The position numbers and the translations under genes were made by a program. This document shows positions 59,781 through 64,000 of a DNA stretch of 64,000 bases, in pieces (the stretch's first letter is position 1; each line of letters opens with the position of its first letter). Source of the DNA: RGIG4708 sp045538875 (lineage in GTDB: Bacteria; Bacillota; Clostridia; UMGS1810); NCBI GenBank assembly GCA_045538875.1, contig JAZQEG010000010.1:62001-126000 (forward strand), read 5' to 3'. The notes beneath the pieces were generated by a model. The model saw only the letters and a list, made by a program, of their open reading frames with translations, searched no databases and was not told where the DNA came from.

Positions 59781-61157
59781 CTAAATAAAGAATTTTTGTA
59801 CTATACCAATAATAAACAGTGCAATGACTATTGATGGAAGAACAAATGTCATATATCCGCGCATCCATTTTTTTACTTTTAAGCCTTTGCCTTGGTTTGC
59901 TTCTTCAACAAAATTATTCCATCCAAAGCCGTATCTTGTAACACTAAATAAAATAAACACCAGTGCACCAATAGGCAATGCAACATTGCTTACAATAAAA
60001 TCTTCAAGATCCATAATGTTTGAGCCTTCACCAAATGGCATAAAGCCAGACCACACATTAAAACCAAGAATGCATGGCAAGGACAAAACAAATAACAGTA
60101 TACCGTTAATTAAACATGTTTTTTTTCTGCTAAAGCCTGTAAACTCCATAAAGCATGAAATTATATTTTCAAAGACTGCAAGTACTGTTGAAAATGCTGC
60201 AAAAGTCAAAAATATAAAAAACAAGCTTCCCCAAAATTGTCCAAAAGGAAGATTGTTAAATATGTTAGGCAGTGTCACAAAAATAAGGCTTGGACCACTG
60301 TCGGGTGCTACATTATACGAAAAACATGCAGGAAATATTATAAGTCCTGATGAAATAGCAACAAATGTATCGAGCAAAGCAATGGTTACAGACTCACCAA
60401 GCAGACTTCTGTCTTTGTTAAGATAGCTGCCAAATATAGCCATTGAACCTATACCAATGCTTAAAGTAAAAAATGCCTGATTCATTGCAGCAACAATTAC
60501 ATTAAAAATACCGCCGGATGACTCCATATTTGCAAGACTTGGCTTGAGATAGAATAAAAGACCTTGTTTTGCACCATCAAGAAACAGACTGTTTACAGCA
60601 AGTACAATCATTATTGCAAGCAAAGCAACCATCATAATTTTTGTTATTTTTTCGAGTCCTTTAACTACACCGCGTGAGCATATAAAAAAGCCTAATACAA
60701 CAATAATGCCTGTATAAATTATCATTTCAACAGGTTGTGACAACATAGTATTAAATGCATTGCCAACAGCCTCAGCACTTAAACCTTCAAATTTGCCGCC
60801 TGCCATATCCACAAAGTATTTGAGCATCCAGCCCGATACCATAGAATAAAACATCATAAGCAAATAATTTGCGGCAAGGCATACATATCCGTGTATGTGC
60901 CATTTTTGTCCTGGTTTTTCCAATGCATTAAACAATTTTACAGGGCTTTTTTGGCTTGCTCTTCCAAGAGCAAATTCCATTGTCATAGCAGGTACGCCCA
61001 TAATCAACAAAAATATGAGGTATATAAGTACAAATACACCACCACCATACTGACCTGCAAGATATGGAAATTTCCATACATTGCCGATACCTATTGCGCA
61101 GCCGGCACTTATAAGGATAAATCCAAGTCTGCTGCTAAGTTTTTCACGATTTTCCAT
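59781..61157 (-). CDS. Sodium-dependent amino acid transporter (NSS family)
   Basis: The 458-residue protein is a neurotransmitter:sodium symporter family member with 11-12 predicted membrane helices. It has the TM1 unwound region AGCAIGIGNVWKFPYLAGQYGG, GVPAMTMEFALG and the TM6/TM8 regions with FFTLSIGIGSMAIFGSY. These couple sodium to uptake of amino acids such as tryptophan, tyrosine or leucine; the specificity is not predictable. It is monocistronic with a consensus promoter and shares a terminator with the EF-G-like gene. Confidence 0.93.
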   Translation of the reverse strand: MENREKLSSRLGFILISAGCAIGIGNVWKFPYLAGQYGGGVFVLIYLIFLLIMGVPAMTMEFALGRASQKSPVKLFNALEKPGQKWHIHGYVCLAANYLLMMFYSMVSGWMLKYFVDMAGGKFEGLSAEAVGNAFNTMLSQPVEMIIYTGIIVVLGFFICSRGVVKGLEKITKIMMVALLAIMIVLAVNSLFLDGAKQGLLFYLKPSLANMESSGGIFNVIVAAMNQAFFTLSIGIGSMAIFGSYLNKDRSLLGESVTIALLDTFVAISSGLIIFPACFSYNVAPDSGPSLIFVTLPNIFNNLPFGQFWGSLFFIFLTFAAFSTVLAVFENIISCFMEFTGFSRKKTCLINGILLFVLSLPCILGFNVWSGFMPFGEGSNIMDLEDFIVSNVALPIGALVFILFSVTRYGFGWNNFVEEANQGKGLKVKKWMRGYMTFVLPSIVIALFIIGIVQKFFI

Positions 61158-61187
61158 AAAAATTTCCTTTCACAATTTGATATTTTG

Positions 61188-61216
61188 ATTATAAAACATT
61201 AGATGCAAACTGTCAA
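61188..61216 (-). promoter_or_regulatory. Consensus promoter of the NSS transporter
   Basis: Leftward TTGACA (61216-61211), 17 bases, TATAAT (61193-61188): a perfect sigma-A promoter. Confidence 0.8.
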
Positions 61217-61258
61217 GGTGTGTTAAATAATTAAGCTGGCATATTTGATATTTTTTAA

Positions 61259-61287
61259 TTGCAAAATGTGTTATAATATTGTATAAT
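61259..61287 (+). promoter_or_regulatory. Promoter of the 2-hydroxyacid dehydrogenase gene
   Basis: TTGCAA (61259-61264), 17 bases, TATAAT (61282-61287). A second TATAAT-like box lies in the spacer. Confidence 0.55.
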
Positions 61288-61319
61288 CAATATATAAAGT
61301 GTAAAGGTGGTACATATAT

Positions 61320-62270
61320 ATGAAAATATCTGTTGTTGACGCTTTGACTCTTGGCAATGACATAACCTTTGATTGCTTTAAAAAATTTGGTAATGTTGAT
61401 GTTTATTTGATGACACCGCCCGATAAGCTTGAGCAAAGAATAGAGTATAGTGATGTTATTGTTGTAAATAAAATTAAATTAGACAAATCAAATTTACGAT
61501 GCTGCAAAAACTTAAAGCTGATTTGTGTTGCTGCAACAGGATATGATAACATTGATATTGAGTATTGCAAAAATAATAATATTGCAGTATGTAATGTGGT
61601 TGGATATTCTACTTACTGCGTTTCACAGGTAACTGTTTCGATGGTTTTGTCACTGATTAATCATTTGACCGAGTACGACAGGTGTGTAAAGGATTTGTCG
61701 TATACATATGGTGGCGTGCAAAACAAGCTTACTCCTGTATTTCATGAGCTTTATGATAAAACCTGGGGGATTGTCGGTGTTGGCAATATAGGTGGTCAGG
61801 TTGCAAAAATTGCTAAGGCTTTGGGATGCAGAGTAATTGCCTATAAACGCAATAAAACAGATGCTTATACTTGTGTGGAGCTTGATGAATTGATGAGAAC
61901 ATCAGATATAATTACAATACATCTTCCGTTGTCTGAAAACACAAAAAATATCATTAATGCCGATATGATTGAATTGATAAAAAAAGATGCGATAATTGTA
62001 AATGCTTCAAGAGGTGCTGTCTGGGATGAAAATGCAGTTGCACAGGCTATATTAAATAATAAAATTGCGGGTATGGGCAGCGATGTGTATTCGGTTGAGC
62101 CAATGTCAAAAGACCATCCGTTTGCACAAATTCTTGATTTTGATAATGTTTGCCTCACACCTCATATGGCTTGGGGCAGCTATGAGTCAAGAGTAAGGTG
62201 TATAAATGAAATTGCAAATAATATTAAAATGTATTTTGATGGCAAAATACATAATCGAGTAGATGTATAG
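61320..62270 (+). CDS. D-2-hydroxyacid dehydrogenase
   Basis: This 316-residue NAD(H)-dependent enzyme interconverts 2-oxoacids and D-2-hydroxyacids. The NAD-binding loop is GIVGVGNIGGQVAKIAKALG near residue 150, the catalytic Arg is in NASRGAVWDE, and the catalytic His is in LTPHMAWGS. The glycerate dehydrogenase/hydroxypyruvate reductase subgroup is the closest match by pattern, but the substrate is unproven. uppP follows by 11 bases with AGGAGG, so they are probably co-transcribed. Confidence 0.92.
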   Translation: MKISVVDALTLGNDITFDCFKKFGNVDVYLMTPPDKLEQRIEYSDVIVVNKIKLDKSNLRCCKNLKLICVAATGYDNIDIEYCKNNNIAVCNVVGYSTYCVSQVTVSMVLSLINHLTEYDRCVKDLSYTYGGVQNKLTPVFHELYDKTWGIVGVGNIGGQVAKIAKALGCRVIAYKRNKTDAYTCVELDELMRTSDIITIHLPLSENTKNIINADMIELIKKDAIIVNASRGAVWDENAVAQAILNNKIAGMGSDVYSVEPMSKDHPFAQILDFDNVCLTPHMAWGSYESRVRCINEIANNIKMYFDGKIHNRVDV

Positions 62271-62281
62271 GAGGAAATACA

Positions 62282-63088
62282 ATGACAGAAATTATAAAAT
62301 CAATTATACTTGGTGTTGTGGAAGGCATAACCGAATGGTTACCCATAAGCAGTACCGGGCATATGATTTTAGTAAATGAATTTATGAGGGTTGGAGAGGG
62401 GTTTTTAAATTCGCAGATATACTTGTATGTTATACAGCTTGGTGCTATACTTGCTATTGCTACTTTGTATTTTAACAAACTCAATCCATTTTCTTTATCT
62501 AAATCCAAGCAACAAAAGTCAGACACCTGGCAAATGTGGTTTAAGGTATTTGTTGCCTGCATACCTGCAGCTGTTATAGGGTTGGCTCTTAATGATTTGA
62601 TGGACTCCATTTCAACTCCTGTTGTAGTGAGTGCAATGCTTATAATATACGGCGTAGCATTTTTGTTTATTGAACGAGGCGATAAAACTCACAAAATCAA
62701 CGATATTACCGAAATGACATATAAAACAGCTATTTTTATTGGACTGTTTCAGGTTTTGTCCATAATACCCGGCACTTCAAGGTCGGGTGCAACTATTTTG
62801 GGTGCTATGATTGTTGGTTGCTCTCGCGCTGCAGCTGCTGAGTTTTCGTTTTTTCTTGCAATTCCTGTTATGTTTGGAGTAAGTTTTCTTAAAATAGTTA
62901 CAAATGATTATATAATGTCAGCATCTGAGTGGATAGTTTTACTCACTGGCATGGTTGTTGCTTATTTGGTGTCGCTGGCATCTGTCAAATTTCTTGTAAA
63001 TTATGTAAGAAAACATAATTTTAAATTTTTTGGCTACTACAGAATTATTTTAGGTATAGTTGTATTGTTATATTTTACATTATTTTAA
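62282..63088 (+). CDS. uppP: Undecaprenyl-diphosphatase
   Basis: This 268-residue integral membrane phosphatase recycles undecaprenyl diphosphate to the carrier used in peptidoglycan synthesis and confers bacitracin tolerance. The catalytic motifs are EGITEWLPISSTGHM near the N-terminus and PGTSRSGATIL in the middle. About seven membrane segments are predicted. Confidence 0.96.
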   Translation: MTEIIKSIILGVVEGITEWLPISSTGHMILVNEFMRVGEGFLNSQIYLYVIQLGAILAIATLYFNKLNPFSLSKSKQQKSDTWQMWFKVFVACIPAAVIGLALNDLMDSISTPVVVSAMLIIYGVAFLFIERGDKTHKINDITEMTYKTAIFIGLFQVLSIIPGTSRSGATILGAMIVGCSRAAAAEFSFFLAIPVMFGVSFLKIVTNDYIMSASEWIVLLTGMVVAYLVSLASVKFLVNYVRKHNFKFFGYYRIILGIVVLLYFTLF

Positions 63089-63122
63089 ACAAAAATCCAT
63101 CCGTTAGGATGGATTTTTGTTT
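63087..63122. terminator. Bidirectional terminator between uppP and mscL
   Basis: ACAAAAATCCATCC (63089-63102) pairs perfectly with GGATGGATTTTTGT (63107-63120) around GTTA. It serves both convergent genes. Confidence 0.88.
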
Positions 63123-63519
63123 AGTCATTTTTTAGTAAATCTCTTATTTCAGTAAGTAATTTATCTGTTTGCGAAATTTTTGGTTGTTCGGGGGCAGGAG
63201 CTTCCTCTTGTTTTTTAATCAATTTTTCTTTTGCACTGTTTATCATTGTTACAAAAGCAAATATTGATATTGCTATTATTAAAAAATCTACAATATTTTG
63301 AATAAAGTTACCATACATAATTGCAGAACCTTCTTCAGCTCCTAATTGTAATTTTAAGTCGGTAAATTCCATTCCCGCGGTAATATACCCAAAAAAAGGC
63401 ATTACTATATCATTTACAAGGGAAGTAACTATTTTTCCAAATGATGTACCAATTATAACACCGACAGCCATATCAATTACATTGCCTTTAAATGCAAACT
63501 CTTTAAAATTTTTAAACAT
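63121..63519 (-). CDS. mscL: Large-conductance mechanosensitive channel MscL
   Basis: This 132-residue channel opens under extreme membrane tension to release solutes. It has the N-terminal FKEFAFKGNVIDMAVGVIIG, the first pore helix, NDIVMPFFGYI, a second helix with IVDFLIIAISIFAFV, and a charged C-terminal bundle. The start is the ATG at 63519 with AAAGGAG eight bases upstream; a 17-codon in-frame extension to 63570 lacks one. Confidence 0.95.
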   Translation of the reverse strand: MFKNFKEFAFKGNVIDMAVGVIIGTSFGKIVTSLVNDIVMPFFGYITAGMEFTDLKLQLGAEEGSAIMYGNFIQNIVDFLIIAISIFAFVTMINSAKEKLIKKQEEAPAPEQPKISQTDKLLTEIRDLLKND

Positions 63520-63659
63520 ATTAGTTTTCTCCTTTGTATTTTTTGTTGATAAAAGTATATCATTTAACATTTAAAAAGTCAATTAATTGTAATTTATGGA
63601 AGTTAAACCAATAGTGTTTGTTTTAATTTACGCGGGATATAATATATTTTGGTGATTAA

Positions 63660-64000
63660 ATGATTATAGTTTCAAAATCAAACAGTTTAAATGGAACAGT
63701 AAATATTTCGGGGTCAAAAAACTCTGTATTGCCAATAATGGCTGCTTGCCTTGCAGTTGATGGCAAAACAGTAATTAAAAATGTGCCTGACCTTGCGGAT
63801 GTAATATATATGCAAAAAATACTTAGAAGTCTTGGATGTGACATTGATGCATATAATAACACATTTGTTATTGATAACAAGGTAAATGAATATGTAGCCC
63901 CGTATGAGCTTGTAAATAAGCTTCGTGCTTCTTTTATAATTTGTGGACCAATGCTGGCAAGGCACAAAAAAATAAAAATTTGTTTGCCGGGCGGTTGTTG
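63660..64000 (+). CDS. murA: UDP-N-acetylglucosamine 1-carboxyvinyltransferase, 5' part
   Basis: The frame starts at ATG 63660 after GGTGA and runs off the window end, giving 113 full codons. It shows the MurA pattern: LNGTVNISGSKNSVLPIMAACL (substrate Lys and Asn), KNVPDLADV, RASFIICGPMLAR and LPGGC, where the Cys is the catalytic residue blocked by fosfomycin. MurA catalyses the first committed step of peptidoglycan synthesis. Which of the two Firmicute paralogues (MurAA or MurAB) it is cannot be told from this part. A TATAAT at 63638-63643 may be its -10. Confidence 0.93.
   Translation, partial: MIIVSKSNSLNGTVNISGSKNSVLPIMAACLAVDGKTVIKNVPDLADVIYMQKILRSLGCDIDAYNNTFVIDNKVNEYVAPYELVNKLRASFIICGPMLARHKKIKICLPGGC

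Noticed and set aside
1..64000. CRISPR arrays, tRNA or rRNA genes, insertion sequences
   Set aside because: No regularly spaced direct repeats, cloverleaf-like GTTCGAATC/CCA segments in intergenic space, or transposase genes with terminal repeats were seen.

Overview
The window is AT-rich, with genes led by AGGAGG-type ribosome sites and TTGACA/TATAAT-type promoters. It encodes an alpha/beta small acid-soluble spore protein, a HemZ-type radical SAM enzyme, long-form HPF, MreBCD, a T-box leader and a preQ1-I riboswitch. Together these point to an anaerobic, spore-forming, low-GC Firmicute of the class Clostridia, plausibly a gut Oscillospirales relative. That placement is an inference from gene content and style; no rRNA or tRNA gene was found in the window.

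Region 1 (about 1-6.3 kb) is accessory DNA. A leftward group holds a zinc-finger-like protein, an FtsK/TcpA-like DNA translocase and a small protein, and looks like the edge of an integrative or conjugative element. It is followed by a gene-poor stretch with inverted repeats, an orphan promoter, a 16-codon ORF with a strong ribosome site, and a strongly structured leader ending in a terminator just before a SLOG-family gene. Then come a DUF2971 protein, a zinc-ribbon membrane protein and a ParE/Phd-type toxin-antitoxin pair.

Region 2 (6.3-23 kb) is mostly core: spore protein, M18 aminopeptidase, and a long rightward run zapA - U32 peptidase - dut - maf - mreB - mreC - mreD - PBP2 - MinD-like - mgsA for cell shape and division. 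Next are hpf (leftward), a phosphosugar mutase, an isolated L-rhamnose isomerase, a duplicated P-loop ATPase and a YdcZ-like membrane protein.

Region 3 (23-31 kb) holds glutaminase, then a T-box leader controlling an unusual XRE-cupin-acyl-CoA ligase fusion. A three-gene operon (lipid kinase, E2/CAT-like acyltransferase, acyl-CoA ligase) follows, then a preQ1-I riboswitch with queT.

Region 4 (31-64 kb) is housekeeping: hisS-aspS; a Gld-type ABC exporter with a DUF4340 partner; lon-engB-pcrA-yerC-methyltransferase; a cold-shock gene; an RpiR regulator with a BaiN-like flavoprotein; a leftward operon recJ-rel-MBL-hemZ; HPr; uvrC-queH; an EF-G-like paralogue; an NSS transporter; a D-2-hydroxyacid dehydrogenase with uppP; mscL; and the 5' part of murA, cut by the window end.

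The observations most worth following are the T-box in front of an acyl-CoA ligase rather than an amino-acid gene, the structured leader plus terminator upstream of the SLOG gene, the MinD-like protein with a broken P-loop in the shape operon, and the ATPase whose N-terminal half is a P-loop-less copy of its C-terminal half.
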